Below are positions 1 to 9,000 of a stretch of 64,000 nucleotides of DNA, one piece after another. The stretch is from Gp6-AA40 sp035649635 (lineage in GTDB: Bacteria > Acidobacteriota > Vicinamibacteria > Vicinamibacterales > UBA2999): the NCBI GenBank assembly GCA_035649635.1, contig DASRJE010000036.1:3362-67361 (forward strand). The letters are read 5' to 3'. A program made the position numbers and the translations under genes. The first letter of the stretch is position 1, and each line of letters opens with the position of its first letter. The notes under the pieces are model-generated. The model ran no database searches, was not told the DNA's origin, and saw nothing but the letters and a program-made list of their open reading frames with translations.

Positions 1-11
1 ACATATTTCCT

Positions 12-425
12 CTACCACACGTTGCAGAGCACTTCGCCGCCGACGCCGGCCTTACGCGCCGCGCGACCCGTCATCACCCCGCGCGAGGTCGTCAGGATGC
101 TCGTGCCCAGGCCGCCGAGTACGTTCGGCACGTCCTGCACGCCGAGGTAGACCCGTCGTCCGGGACGACTGATGCGCTCGAGCCCGGTGATGACCTTCTC
201 ACCGCGCGGCCCGTATTTCAGGAACACGCGAATGAGCTGCCGGGGCTGCTTACCTTCTCGCGCCGCCGGCTCCTCGACTATCCGAAAGCCCTGGATGTAA
301 CCTTCGTCCTGGAGAATGCGCGCGATCTCTGCCTTCAGCTTGCTGGCGGGCATGTCGACACGTAGGTGCTTGGCCGACACCGCATTCCGCAAGCGCGTCA
401 GCATGTCCGAAATCGGATCTGTCAT
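12..425 (-). CDS. rpsH: 30S ribosomal protein S8
   Basis: Small-subunit protein S8 that binds the central domain of 16S rRNA. The 137-residue product begins MTDPISDMLTRLRNA and ends with the conserved S8 C-terminal block (TSRGVMTGRAARKAGVGGEVLC). It is slightly longer than the E. coli protein (130) because of an insertion near residue 55 (PAAREGKQPRQ). It follows rpsN in normal spc order; the next gene (expected rplF) lies outside the window. Confidence 0.97.
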   Translation of the reverse strand: MTDPISDMLTRLRNAVSAKHLRVDMPASKLKAEIARILQDEGYIQGFRIVEEPAAREGKQPRQLIRVFLKYGPRGEKVITGLERISRPGRRVYLGVQDVPNVLGGLGTSILTTSRGVMTGRAARKAGVGGEVLCNVW

Positions 426-440
426 CTCTTCGTTCCCTGA

Positions 441-545
441 TTAGTAGGCGGTAGGCAGTGAGCGGTAGACAGTGAAGGCGCTCGTCCTTCCTGCCAATCC
501 TCCTGCCTGGGTCCTGCCTACTGCATACTGCCTACTGCTTACTGA
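441..545. repeat. degenerate GTAGGCAGT array, facing arms
   Basis: The rpsN-rpsH spacer is filled by a short-unit array. The left arm reads as variants of AGTAGGCGGTAGGCAGT and the right arm as its complement (CTGCCTACTGCATACTGCC), so the whole spacer can fold into one long imperfect hairpin. A short related piece (GTAGTAGGCAGTAAC) lies at about 3806-3820 between rplV and rpsC. Confidence 0.7.
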
Positions 546-546
546 A

Positions 547-732
547 TTACCAGGAGCTCTTCGTCACGCCCGTGACGTCGCCTTCGAGCGCGAGCTTCCT
601 GAAGCACAACCGGCACATGTGGAACTTCCGCATGAACGCACGCGGGCGGCCGCACAGCTTGCAACGATTCCGCTGACGGACCTTGTACTTCGGTGACTTC
701 GCTTCCTTAGCGACTTTCGCAGTCGTGGCCAT
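547..732 (-). CDS. rpsN: 30S ribosomal protein S14, zinc-binding type
   Basis: Short S14 of the zinc-ribbon (C+) class: 61 residues with CKLC at about 24-27 and CRLC at about 40-43, matching the Cys4 zinc site of rpsZ-type proteins. The C-terminus GVTKSSW is typical. It assembles late into the 30S head. Position between rplE and rpsH is canonical for the spc operon. Confidence 0.96.
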   Translation of the reverse strand: MATTAKVAKEAKSPKYKVRQRNRCKLCGRPRAFMRKFHMCRLCFRKLALEGDVTGVTKSSW

Positions 733-761
733 TCGTAATCCTTATGTCTTCGCCTTCGTCC

Positions 762-818
762 GCGCGGGCTAAGCCCACGCTCTACGACCGGAGAGCGGAG
801 GCGTCAGCCTCCCGGTCA
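762..818. repeat. two REP-like hairpins in the rplE-rpsN spacer
   Basis: First hairpin: GCGcGGGCT/AGCCCaCGC at 762-780 with foot TCTACG, so the complement reads GTAGA followed by the hairpin, as in REP elements. Second hairpin: GGAGGC (797-802), loop gtca, GCCTCC (807-812), nested in ACCGG...CCGGT. Both lie in the spacer of a ribosomal protein operon. Confidence 0.6.
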
Positions 819-819
819 T

Positions 820-1362
820 TTAGTTCGTGCGGAACGGCATCCCCATCAACTGCAGGAGCTTCCGTGCTTCTTCGTCCGTTCGCGCACTCGTCACGACAGA
901 CACATTCATGCCCCGCGCCTTGTCGACCTTCATGTAGTCGATCTCGGGGAAGATCAGTTGATCGCGCAACCCGAGCGTGAAGTTGCCGCGACCGTCGAAT
1001 CCCTTGGGCGACACACCACGGAAGTCACGCACACGCGGAAGCGCGATGCTGATCAGGCGATCGAGGAACTCATACATCCGCTCTCCCCGGAGCGTCACCA
1101 TCGCGCCTACCGGCATACCCTGGCGCAGCTTAAACTGCGCAATCGACTTCGTGGCGCGGCGGATGACGGCCTTCTGACCCGTGATGCGGCCGAGTTCCTC
1201 GGCACCCACGTCAGCCAGTTTCGCGTTTGACGTCGCCTCGCCCAACCCCATGTTGACGACGATCTTCTCGATCTTGGGAATCGCCATCACGTTGTTATAG
1301 CCGAACTCCTTTTTGAGCGCCGGCGCGACTTCCTTCGAGTACCGATCCTTCAGGCGGCTCAT
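820..1362 (-). CDS. rplE: 50S ribosomal protein L5
   Basis: L5 of the 5S rRNA-binding central protuberance, 180 residues. The ATG at 1362 (MSRLKDRYSKEV) is chosen because it overlaps the rplX stop as ATGA, the usual coupled arrangement; the longer upstream reading is the shadow of rplX. Conserved blocks include KIEKIVVNMGLGEA and RDFRGVSPKGFDGRGN. The C-terminus (LLQLMGMPF) is complete. Confidence 0.97.
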   Translation of the reverse strand: MSRLKDRYSKEVAPALKKEFGYNNVMAIPKIEKIVVNMGLGEATSNAKLADVGAEELGRITGQKAVIRRATKSIAQFKLRQGMPVGAMVTLRGERMYEFLDRLISIALPRVRDFRGVSPKGFDGRGNFTLGLRDQLIFPEIDYMKVDKARGMNVSVVTSARTDEEARKLLQLMGMPFRTN

Positions 1363-1688
1363 TTGTCGACCACTCCCTCGCACTTGCGGCAGATCCTGAC
1401 CTTGCGATCGCCGCGCACGTCGTGCCCCACGCGCGTCATCTTTCCGCACTCCGGGCAGACGAGCTGCACGTTGCTGGCGTGCAGTGCGCCTTCACGCTCC
1501 ACGATCCCGCCCTTGATGTTGCGCTGGGGGTTCGGCCGCGTATGGCGCTTGATCATGTTCACGCCCTCAACGATCAGGCGGTTCTTGACCGGAAGCACCT
1601 TCAGTACTCGGCCACGCTTGCCGCTGTCTTTTCCCGCCGTCACGATGACGGTGTCGTTGCGGCGAATGGGTGTTTGCAATCTCGACAT
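1359..1688 (-). CDS. rplX: 50S ribosomal protein L24
   Basis: Assembly-initiator protein L24, 109 residues, with the KOW segment near residues 12-40 (VIVTAGKDSGKRGRVLKV) and NMIKRHTRPN. The C-terminal part carries paired cysteines, CPEC near 78 and CRKC near 98, suggesting a zinc-binding tail as in some bacterial L24. It overlaps rplE by 4 bp. Confidence 0.97.
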   Translation of the reverse strand: MSRLQTPIRRNDTVIVTAGKDSGKRGRVLKVLPVKNRLIVEGVNMIKRHTRPNPQRNIKGGIVEREGALHASNVQLVCPECGKMTRVGHDVRGDRKVRICRKCEGVVDK

Positions 1689-1692
1689 AGCC

Positions 1693-2061
1693 CTAAAGAA
1701 CCTCCGGAGCCAGCGAGATGATCTTCATGAACCGGCGCTCACGCAGTTCTCTCGCGACCGGGCCGAACACACGCGTTCCGACCGGCTCGTTCTGATCGTT
1801 GATGAGCACGGCGGCGTTCCGATCGAAGCGGATATATGTGCCATCACGTCGGCGCTGTTCCTTCCGCGTTCGCACGATCACGGCCTTGACCACTTGCCCC
1901 TTCTTCACCGTGCCATCGGGTGTCGCTTCCTTGACCGACGCCGTCACGATATCGCCGAGGCGGGCATACCGGCCGGCCGACCCGCCGATCGGATTGATTA
2001 CCGAGATTTTTCGGGCGCCCGAGTTGTCGGCGACGTCCAGAATCGATCGCATCTGAATCAT
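1693..2061 (-). CDS. rplN: 50S ribosomal protein L14
   Basis: L14, 122 residues, near the subunit interface. The start at MIQMRSILDVADNSGA (2061) is set by family alignment; in-frame codons further upstream are a translated intergenic repeat. Conserved KGQVVKAVIVRTRKEQRR and GTRVFGPVARELRE are visible. It sits 4 nt from rplX. Confidence 0.97.
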   Translation of the reverse strand: MIQMRSILDVADNSGARKISVINPIGGSAGRYARLGDIVTASVKEATPDGTVKKGQVVKAVIVRTRKEQRRRDGTYIRFDRNAAVLINDQNEPVGTRVFGPVARELRERRFMKIISLAPEVL

Positions 2062-2069
2062 GACAATCT

Positions 2070-2138
2070 CCGTCTCTTGGCTCTCGGCTCTCGGCTCCCG
2101 GTACTTCCGAAAGCCCAAAACCCAGAGACTAGAGTCCT
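2070..2138. repeat. degenerate GGCTCTC array
   Basis: The rpsQ-rplN spacer contains TTGGCTCTCGGCTCTCGGC and related units, then partly complementary sequence (CCCAAAACCCAGAGACTAGAG). A second, weaker copy of the GGCTCTCGG unit lies at about 5603-5660 between rplW and rplB. Confidence 0.55.
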
Positions 2139-2393
2139 CTAAACTTCGGGCGCCTTGGCCACCACACGAGTCACGACCCACCGCTTCCGGCGGCTCAACG
2201 GCCGCGACTCGACGATCGCCACCGTGTCGCCGACCTTGGCCGCGTTGTTCTCGTTGTGCGCCACAAACGTCGAGGTCTTACGCTGTGTCTTCCCGTAGAC
2301 CTCGTGGCGAACCTTCCGCTCGACAGCGACGACGACGGTCTTCTGCATCTTGTCGCTGATGACGGTCCCGGTCACTTGTGCCTTCACGCTCAT
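2139..2393 (-). CDS. rpsQ: 30S ribosomal protein S17
   Basis: S17, 84 residues, an OB-fold primary 16S rRNA binder. Conserved GTVISDKMQKTVVVAVER and the motif ESRPLSRRKRWVV are present. It is 12 nt downstream of rpmC in the standard order. Confidence 0.97.
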   Translation of the reverse strand: MSVKAQVTGTVISDKMQKTVVVAVERKVRHEVYGKTQRKTSTFVAHNENNAAKVGDTVAIVESRPLSRRKRWVVTRVVAKAPEV

Positions 2394-2405
2394 CTTCGTC
2401 AGCCC

Positions 2406-2594
2406 TTACTTCTGCTTCTCGCGCAGGATGGTCTTGATCCGCGCCAGATCGCGACGCACACCGCGGACCTTGGCCGGTGCTTCGAGCTGCCCCATCGACT
2501 TCTGAATGCGCAACTTGAACAACTGATCGTCCAGGTCCTTGACCCGCGCCTGGAGATCGTCGACCGTCAGCTCGCGGATTTCCCCGACCTTCAT
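2406..2594 (-). CDS. rpmC: 50S ribosomal protein L29
   Basis: L29 at the exit tunnel, 62 residues, two-helix protein starting MKVGEIRELTVDDL. The ATG at 2594 overlaps the rplP stop by 4 bp (ATGA), indicating translational coupling; the longer reading upstream is out-of-frame rplP. The conserved helix LFKLRIQKSMGQLE and RRDLARIKTIL are seen. Confidence 0.97.
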   Translation of the reverse strand: MKVGEIRELTVDDLQARVKDLDDQLFKLRIQKSMGQLEAPAKVRGVRRDLARIKTILREKQK

Positions 2595-3016
2595 GACGCT
2601 TTCTCCTCCGCGAACCGCACGGCGAACTTCGTCTTGATGGGGAGCTTGGCCGCCGCGAGCTGCATCGCTCGACGCGCCTCGACCTCGGTCACGCCTTCCA
2701 TCTCGAACATGATCTTGCCGGGCCGCACGACGCAGACCCACTGCTCAGGCGCGCCCTTGCCCTTACCCATTCGGGTTTCCTGAGGCTTCTTCGTGATCGG
2801 CTTGTCCGGAAACACGCGCACCCAGATCTTTCCGCCGCGCTTGATGAAGCGCGTCATCGCCACGCGTGCAGCTTCGATCTGACGATCGGTGATCCAGGCC
2901 GGCTCCATTGCCTTCAGGCCGTAATCTCCGAACGAAACGTCCGCTCCCCGCCACGCTTTCCCGGCCATGCGACCGCGCTGTTGCTTGCGGTACTTGACCT
3001 TCTTTGGCATCAACAT
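2591..3016 (-). CDS. rplP: 50S ribosomal protein L16
   Basis: L16 near the peptidyl-transferase centre, 141 residues. It starts MLMPKKVKYRKQQRG and has the conserved blocks WITDRQIEAARVAMTR and RMGKGKGAPEQWV. Its stop overlaps rpmC by 4 bp. The 86-nt spacer to rpsC contains a degenerate element (CCTCCGCCAAGGCTACGGC) and no gene. Confidence 0.97.
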   Translation of the reverse strand: MLMPKKVKYRKQQRGRMAGKAWRGADVSFGDYGLKAMEPAWITDRQIEAARVAMTRFIKRGGKIWVRVFPDKPITKKPQETRMGKGKGAPEQWVCVVRPGKIMFEMEGVTEVEARRAMQLAAAKLPIKTKFAVRFAEEKAS

Positions 3017-3102
3017 CGTTCTTTACCCTCACGCCGGATCCACACGCCAGGACCTGGCCTACTTGCGTCCCCTCCGCCAAGGCTACGGCGAGACCGCCGA
3101 CC

Positions 3103-3792
3103 TTAGGCTCTGGCGGGTGCACGCCGCGGTGCGCGATCCCGGTACTCCTCGTCTCGACCTACCCGCGGCACCAGGCGCTCGCCCTTGTAGAGCCACACCT
3201 TGACGCCGATCTGGCCGTAGGTTGTGTTCGCTTCTGCGAAACCGTAGTCGATATCCGCGCGCAGTGTCTGCAGCGGAAGCTGGCCGTGCAGGTACCATTC
3301 AGAGCGCGCGATCTCAGCTCCATTCAGGCGACCGGACACGCGAACCTTGATCCCGCGCGCGCCGAAACGGAGCGCCGATTCTACCGCCTTGCGCATCGCG
3401 CGACGGAACGCCACGCGCTTCTCGAGCTGCACCGCCACTGATTCGGAAATGAGCTGCGCTTCGAGCTCGGGCTTCTGGATCTCCTGGATGTTGATGAAGA
3501 CCTCGCGGCTCGTGCGCTTCTGGATTTCCTGCTTCAGCTTGTCGACCTCGGTTCCCTTGCGCCCGATGATGATGCCGGGGCGCGAGGTGTAGATGTCGAT
3601 CTTCAGCTTGTTGGCAGCGCGCTCGGTCTCGATACGCGAGACGCCGGCATGCGAAAACCTCTTCTTGAGGTTCTGCCGAAGGGCAAGATCCTCGTGAAGC
3701 AGTTTTGCGTAGTCACGGTCGGAGTACCACCGCGAGCGCCACGTCTTGTTGAAGCCGAGCCGAAATCCGTACGGGTGAACCTTCTGGCCCAC
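3103..3792 (-). CDS. rpsC: 30S ribosomal protein S3
   Basis: S3 of the mRNA entry channel, 229 residues. N-terminus MGQKVHPYGFRLGF, KH domain with SRPGIIIGRKGTEVDKL near 68-84, and C-terminal EWYLHGQLPLQTLRADIDYG. The last ~15 residues are basic and Ala-rich (RAPRRAPARA), a lineage-specific tail. Confidence 0.97.
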   Translation of the reverse strand: MGQKVHPYGFRLGFNKTWRSRWYSDRDYAKLLHEDLALRQNLKKRFSHAGVSRIETERAANKLKIDIYTSRPGIIIGRKGTEVDKLKQEIQKRTSREVFINIQEIQKPELEAQLISESVAVQLEKRVAFRRAMRKAVESALRFGARGIKVRVSGRLNGAEIARSEWYLHGQLPLQTLRADIDYGFAEANTTYGQIGVKVWLYKGERLVPRVGRDEEYRDRAPRRAPARA

Positions 3793-3837
3793 TGTGTTTC
3801 TCCTTGTAGTAGGCAGTAACCGACGCTGACGCCGCAG

Positions 3838-4278
3838 CTACGCCGAGGCCTCAGCTTTCTTCGCGCCGCGCGCCGTCTTTCTCGCGCGTGGCGGCGCGGC
3901 CTTCTCGCCTTCCGCTGCAACCTTCGCAATCTTGAGCGGCCGCTCCGTGATACGCACGGTCAGATGCGCGGTACGTTTCACGACCCGGAACGCGCGTCCC
4001 ATCGGGGCCGGCCTCACACGCTTCATCGACATGCCCTGATTGGCGAAACATGCCGAGACGTAGAGCCGGTCGATGTCGCCACCGAATCCTTCCTTCTGCT
4101 GCAGGTTCGCAACTGCCGAGCGAAGAACCTTGGCCAGCTCGCGGGCGATGATCTTGCGCGTGAACTGCAGTGTCGCGAGCGCCTGGTTCACGCTCTTGCC
4201 GCGAATCAGATCGCAGACGAGGCCGGCTTTTTGCGCCGAGGTGCGAACGCCGCGCGCAGTTGCCTGTGCTTCAACCAT
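3838..4278 (-). CDS. rplV: 50S ribosomal protein L22
   Basis: L22, 146 residues against about 110 in E. coli; the tunnel beta-hairpin region (KRVRPAPMGRAFRV) is near 85-98. The extra length is a Lys/Ala/Arg-rich C-terminal tail starting near residue 120. It lies between rpsS and rpsC as expected. Confidence 0.96.
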   Translation of the reverse strand: MVEAQATARGVRTSAQKAGLVCDLIRGKSVNQALATLQFTRKIIARELAKVLRSAVANLQQKEGFGGDIDRLYVSACFANQGMSMKRVRPAPMGRAFRVVKRTAHLTVRITERPLKIAKVAAEGEKAAPPRARKTARGAKKAEASA

Positions 4279-4290
4279 TTCCTCTCCTCA

Positions 4291-4385
4291 CTCGCTTGTG
4301 TCGGTGACCTTGGGAATGCTCACCCTTCGTGAAATCAACCGTTTCATAAACCGGCGTTTCGCCGCCACCCCCCAACACAAGCGAG
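4291..4385. other. 11-bp inverted repeat bracketing the rpsS-rplV spacer
   Basis: CTCGCTTGTGT at 4291-4301 is perfectly complementary to ACACAAGCGAG at 4375-4385. The pair encloses 73 nt within the 123-nt spacer between rpsS and rplV. In the transcript this would form a closed stem just upstream of the rplV start. No protein family is recognisable in the spacer. It may be a regulatory stem or an unrelated repeat. Confidence 0.45.
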
Positions 4386-4401
4386 CTGCCGTGTAATCCC
4401 C

Positions 4402-4719
4402 CTACGACTTGGCTGCGGGCGCCGCCGGAGCCGCAGCCGCTGTTGCGGCCGCCTTCTCCGTCTTCGTCGTGTGCCCCCTGAACGTCCGCGTCGGCGCGAA
4501 CTCGCCCAGCTTGTGACCAACCATGTTCTCGGTGACGTACACGGGGATGAACTTCTTGCCGTTGTGCACCGCCATCGTGTGTCCGACCATCTCCGGAATC
4601 ACGGTCGAGCGGCGCGACCAGGTCTTCACGACCTTCTTCTCGTTGGCCCGATTCATCTCCTCGACCTTCTCGAGAAGCGAGGTATCGACGAACGGCCCCT
4701 TCTTCAGTGATCTGCTCAT
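4402..4719 (-). CDS. rpsS: 30S ribosomal protein S19
   Basis: S19, 105 residues, starting MSRSLKKGPFVDTSLLEKV, with VGHTMAVHNGKKFIPVYVTENMVGHKLGEF shared by all S19 (positions about 45-75). A C-terminal Ala-rich extension (AAATAAAAPAAPAAKS) makes it longer than the usual 92 residues. Confidence 0.97.
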   Translation of the reverse strand: MSRSLKKGPFVDTSLLEKVEEMNRANEKKVVKTWSRRSTVIPEMVGHTMAVHNGKKFIPVYVTENMVGHKLGEFAPTRTFRGHTTKTEKAAATAAAAPAAPAAKS

Positions 4720-4730
4720 AGTTCGTGTCC

Positions 4731-4757
4731 GCGGAGGCTGAAGCCCCCGGCTCTACG
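4731..4757. repeat. REP-like hairpin, rplB-rpsS spacer
   Basis: GCGGAGGCTGAAGCCCCCG followed by GCTCTACG. Stem with one mismatch, loop TGAA, and foot CTAC (GTAG on the complement). It shares loop and foot with the other REP-like elements here. Confidence 0.55.
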
Positions 4758-4764
4758 CGTCGCC

Positions 4765-5589
4765 CTACTTCTTCCGTCGCTGGACGATGAAGCGATCGGT
4801 CGTCTTCCGACGGCGTGTCTTGTAACCCTTCGTCGGCTGGCCCCACGGCGTCACGGGATGCCGGCCACCGGAAGTCTTGCCTTCACCGCCGCCAAGCGGG
4901 TGGTCCACCGGGTTCATGGCGACGCCACGCACGTGCGGCCGCCTGCCGAGCCACCGGCTGCGTCCTGCCTTTCCATACGCAACGTTCTCGTGATCGATGT
5001 TGCCGACCTGACCAATCGTCGCCACGCACTCGATGTTGATCTTGCGAATCTCGCCCGATGGCATCTTCACCGAGGCGTAGTCGCCCTCGCGCGCCACGAG
5101 CTGGACCCACGATCCCGCGCTGCGCGCGATTTGCCCACCCTTGCCGGGGCGCAGTTCGACGTTGTGAATCGTCGTGCCCAGCGGGATGTTCTTCAGCGGC
5201 AGGCAATTGCCCGGCAGGATGTCGACGGTGTCGCCGGCGAGCACCGTGTCGCCGACCTTCATCCCCAGCGGCTGCAAGATGTAGCGCTTCTCGCCGTCGG
5301 CATACGTCACGAGCGCGATCCGCGCGGACCGATTCGGGTCGTACTCGACCGTTTCGATCTTGCCCGGGATGTCCTTCTTGTCGCGCTTGAAGTCGATGAT
5401 GCGGTAGAGACGTTTGTGTCCGCCGCCACGCCACCAGGACGTCAGCTCTCCCTGATTGTTGCGACCGCCCGAGCGATGCAGGTTCTCCGTCAGGGGACGG
5501 TACGGCTGACTCGTCGTGATCTCATCGAAGGTCAGCGACGTCTTGCCTCGTAGGCCTGGCGATGTCGGGTTGTATTTGCGAATCGGCAT
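4765..5589 (-). CDS. rplB: 50S ribosomal protein L2
   Basis: L2, 274 residues, needed for subunit association and peptidyl-transferase assembly. Start MPIRKYNPTSPGLRG at 5589 from family alignment; upstream in-frame residues are spacer. The hallmark GVAMNPVDHPLGGGEG with the essential His is near 223-238, and the basic C-terminus is complete. Confidence 0.97.
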   Translation of the reverse strand: MPIRKYNPTSPGLRGKTSLTFDEITTSQPYRPLTENLHRSGGRNNQGELTSWWRGGGHKRLYRIIDFKRDKKDIPGKIETVEYDPNRSARIALVTYADGEKRYILQPLGMKVGDTVLAGDTVDILPGNCLPLKNIPLGTTIHNVELRPGKGGQIARSAGSWVQLVAREGDYASVKMPSGEIRKINIECVATIGQVGNIDHENVAYGKAGRSRWLGRRPHVRGVAMNPVDHPLGGGEGKTSGGRHPVTPWGQPTKGYKTRRRKTTDRFIVQRRKK

Positions 5590-5671
5590 CTTTTCGATCC
5601 TTGCTGGCTCTCGGCCGTAGGCTCTCGGCTCGTTCAGTGTCGCTCGCCGCGCGCCTGAGCTCTCGACCGCA

Positions 5672-5962
5672 TTACGCGCCCTGCAGGAAGTCGGGCAGTT
5701 TCTCGCCTTCCCGCAGCTTGACGTACGCCTTCTTCCAATCCGAACGCCGGCCCACAAATCGGCCCTGGCGCTTTTCCTTGCCATGTGCCAGTGCCGTGCG
5801 AACGCTCGCCACCTTCGCACCGAGCAACTGCTCGACGGCGCGGCGAATGTCGATCTTGTTCGCGTCCATCGCGACCTGGAACACCAGCGTCTGGCTGTCT
5901 TCGCGCATCACCGTCGTCTTCTCGGTGATGAGCGGCCGACGAATGACGTCAGTCAGTTTCAT
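5672..5962 (-). CDS. rplW: 50S ribosomal protein L23
   Basis: L23 at the tunnel exit, docking site for trigger factor and SRP. 96 residues starting MKLTDVIRRPLITEKT; the ATG overlaps the rplD stop by 4 bp. The conserved NKIDIRRAVEQLLGAKV segment and the Arg-rich loop KEKRQGRFVGRRSDWKKA are present. Confidence 0.97.
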   Translation of the reverse strand: MKLTDVIRRPLITEKTTVMREDSQTLVFQVAMDANKIDIRRAVEQLLGAKVASVRTALAHGKEKRQGRFVGRRSDWKKAYVKLREGEKLPDFLQGA

Positions 5963-6579
5963 CCCAGCGCCTCCTGCAGTTTCTCCAGCGCTGCCTGTGT
6001 GAAGACGACCCGCCGGGTGTTCATCACGTCTCTGGCGCTGACTCGATTGCTCGCGAGCAGCCGGACACCCTCGATGTTGCGCACCGAAAGCGCAAGGCGC
6101 TCTTCCGGCTTCACGTCGACGAGCAACGCTTTGCCGTCGACACCGAGCCGCTTCAACATCTCGGCCGCCGCCTTGGTCTTGATGTCCGCCACACTCAGCG
6201 CGTCGACGACGATGACGGCGCCATCGCGAAGTCGCTGTGAAAGTGCGGCACGCAGAGCGCCCTTCTCGACCTTTTTCGGCAACTGGTATTCGTAGCTGCG
6301 CGGCTGTGGACCGAACACCGTGCCGCCCTTCCGCCACAGCGGATTGCGAATCTCGCCGACTCGCGCGCGGCCGGTGCCCTTCTGCCGCCACGGCTTCTTG
6401 CCAGAACCGCTAACCATGGCGCGCGTCTTCGTCGCGTGCGTGCCACGCCGCTCGGCCGCGTTGGCGCGGACGACCGACTCGTGAATCAGATCGGTCTTGA
6501 CCCGGCCACCGAACACCTCGTCCCGGAGATCGAGCGATCCGACCTTTTCGTTCTGCGAATTGACTACGTCTACAGTCAT
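5959..6579 (-). CDS. rplD: 50S ribosomal protein L4
   Basis: L4, 206 residues, with an extended tunnel loop near 45-95 (KTRAMVSGSGKKPWRQKGTGRARVG split over two segments) and C-terminal RRVVFTQAALEKLQEALG. In E. coli, L4 is the autogenous repressor of the S10 operon; whether that applies here cannot be told from sequence. Confidence 0.97.
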   Translation of the reverse strand: MTVDVVNSQNEKVGSLDLRDEVFGGRVKTDLIHESVVRANAAERRGTHATKTRAMVSGSGKKPWRQKGTGRARVGEIRNPLWRKGGTVFGPQPRSYEYQLPKKVEKGALRAALSQRLRDGAVIVVDALSVADIKTKAAAEMLKRLGVDGKALLVDVKPEERLALSVRNIEGVRLLASNRVSARDVMNTRRVVFTQAALEKLQEALG

Positions 6580-6586
6580 GATGCTT

Positions 6587-6668
6587 CCCGGGATCCGGGA
6601 TCCGGGAGCCGGGATCCGAGGGACACGTGCTTGACGAGCCCCGAATTCCGAGTCCCGAGTCCCGAGTC
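6587..6668. repeat. degenerate GGGATCCGG/GAGTCCC array, facing arms
   Basis: Spacer between rplC and rplD. The left part repeats GGGATCCGGGATCCGGGAGC and the right part repeats the complementary register CCGAGTCCCGAGTCCCGAG, so the spacer can fold back. Same unit family as at 7700-7784, 11842-11925, 31740-31836, 38700-38942 and 61598-61636. Confidence 0.75.
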
Positions 6669-6670
6669 GT

Positions 6671-7354
6671 TCACTTCTTGCCCTTCTTCTTCACCGGCTC
6701 GGCCTGGGCGACCTTGATCTTCTTGGCCGCTACGGCCTTGCGAATCACGACGACACTGTTCGGTCCGCCCGGCACCGAGCCTTCGATCATGAGAAGGTTG
6801 TTTTCGGCGTCCACGCGCAGCACCTTCACGTTGCGCACGGTCACGCGATCGGCGCCCATGTGACCGCCCATTCGCATGCCCTTCACAACCCGCGACGGAT
6901 ACGACGAGGCGCCAATCGATCCGGGAGCGCGGTGGAACATCGACCCGTGTGTCGCCCGGCCACCCGCGAAGTGGTGCCGCTTGACGACACCCTGGAAGCC
7001 CTTGCCGCGGCTCGTCCCGATGACATCGACGCGCTCGCCGTTGGCGAAGATCGACACGTTCACCTGATCGCCCGGCTTCAACGGATCGCCGCCCGCCTTG
7101 ACCTTCAGTTCACGCCGCACGCGTGTCGGCGGCACACCGGCCTTCTTGAAATGGCCCTGCATCGCCTTGTTTTCTTTCGTCGGCCTGGCTTCAACGAGCC
7201 CGAGCTGCACCGCCTCATAGCCGTCGGCCTGCGCGGTCTTCACCTGTGCGACGACGCACGGGCCGGCCTTGAGCACAGTGGCAGGATGCACGGTGCCATC
7301 GGCATCGAACATCTGGGTCATCCCGACTTTCTTTCCGATGAGCCCTGTCACCAT
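6671..7354 (-). CDS. rplC: 50S ribosomal protein L3
   Basis: L3, 227 residues, starting MVTGLIGKKVGMTQMF. The loop reaching the peptidyl-transferase centre is recognisable near 150 (GSIGASSYPSRVVKGMRMGGHMG, split blocks). A Lys-rich C-terminal tail extends it beyond the 209 residues of E. coli. It begins 2 nt after the rpsJ stop. Confidence 0.97.
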   Translation of the reverse strand: MVTGLIGKKVGMTQMFDADGTVHPATVLKAGPCVVAQVKTAQADGYEAVQLGLVEARPTKENKAMQGHFKKAGVPPTRVRRELKVKAGGDPLKPGDQVNVSIFANGERVDVIGTSRGKGFQGVVKRHHFAGGRATHGSMFHRAPGSIGASSYPSRVVKGMRMGGHMGADRVTVRNVKVLRVDAENNLLMIEGSVPGGPNSVVVIRKAVAAKKIKVAQAEPVKKKGKK

Positions 7355-7356
7355 GG

Positions 7357-7692
7357 CTACTTCCCGTGCTCCTTGCCGAACGCCTTGATCTCGACGTCGA
7401 CACCAGCGGGCAAATCGAGTTTCATCAGCGCATCGACCGTCTGCGGCGTCGGCTCGAAGATATCGATCAGCCGCTTGTGCGTGCGAATCTCGAACTGCTC
7501 ACGCGATTTCTTGTCGACGTGCGGCGAGCGCAACACCGTCCACCGATTCCGTGAGGTTGGCAACGGAATCGGACCGGCGAGGCGGGCGCCCGTGCGCTTC
7601 GCCGTGTCGACGATCTCGCCCGTCGATTGATCGAGAATCCGCGAGTCGTACGCCTTCAGGCGGATGCGGATCTTGTCTGAGAACATGGCCAT
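7357..7692 (-). CDS. rpsJ: 30S ribosomal protein S10
   Basis: S10 (also NusE, the NusB/NusG-binding factor in transcription antitermination). 111 residues with IRIRLKAYDSRILDQS near the N-terminus and GPIPLPTSRNRWTVLRSPHVDKKSREQFE in two adjacent blocks. First gene of the S10 part; linked to tuf by a 93-nt repeat-filled spacer. Confidence 0.97.
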   Translation of the reverse strand: MAMFSDKIRIRLKAYDSRILDQSTGEIVDTAKRTGARLAGPIPLPTSRNRWTVLRSPHVDKKSREQFEIRTHKRLIDIFEPTPQTVDALMKLDLPAGVDVEIKAFGKEHGK

Positions 7693-7699
7693 TTTCTGA

Positions 7700-7784
7700 A
7701 TCCTGTCGGGATTCGGGATCCGGGGTTCGGGATTCGAAGGACAAGCGTTCTTGCGAGTCCCGAACCCCGAGGCCCGAGTCCCGG
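7700..7784. repeat. degenerate GGGATTCGGG array, facing arms
   Basis: tuf-rpsJ spacer. The left arm reads CGGGATTCGGGATCCGGGGT, then a central AAGGACAAGCGTTCTTG, then the right arm CGAGTCCCGAACCCCGAGG. The arms are imperfect reverse complements. Almost the entire spacer consists of this element. Confidence 0.75.
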
Positions 7785-7785
7785 C

Positions 7786-8982
<1,197 letters not shown>

Positions 8983-9000
8983 ATGCGTTCGTCCGTCTCC

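Noticed and set aside
472..696. ORF opposite rpsN
   Set aside because: Begins in a repeat and continues antisense to rpsN; no family resemblance or ribosome-binding site.
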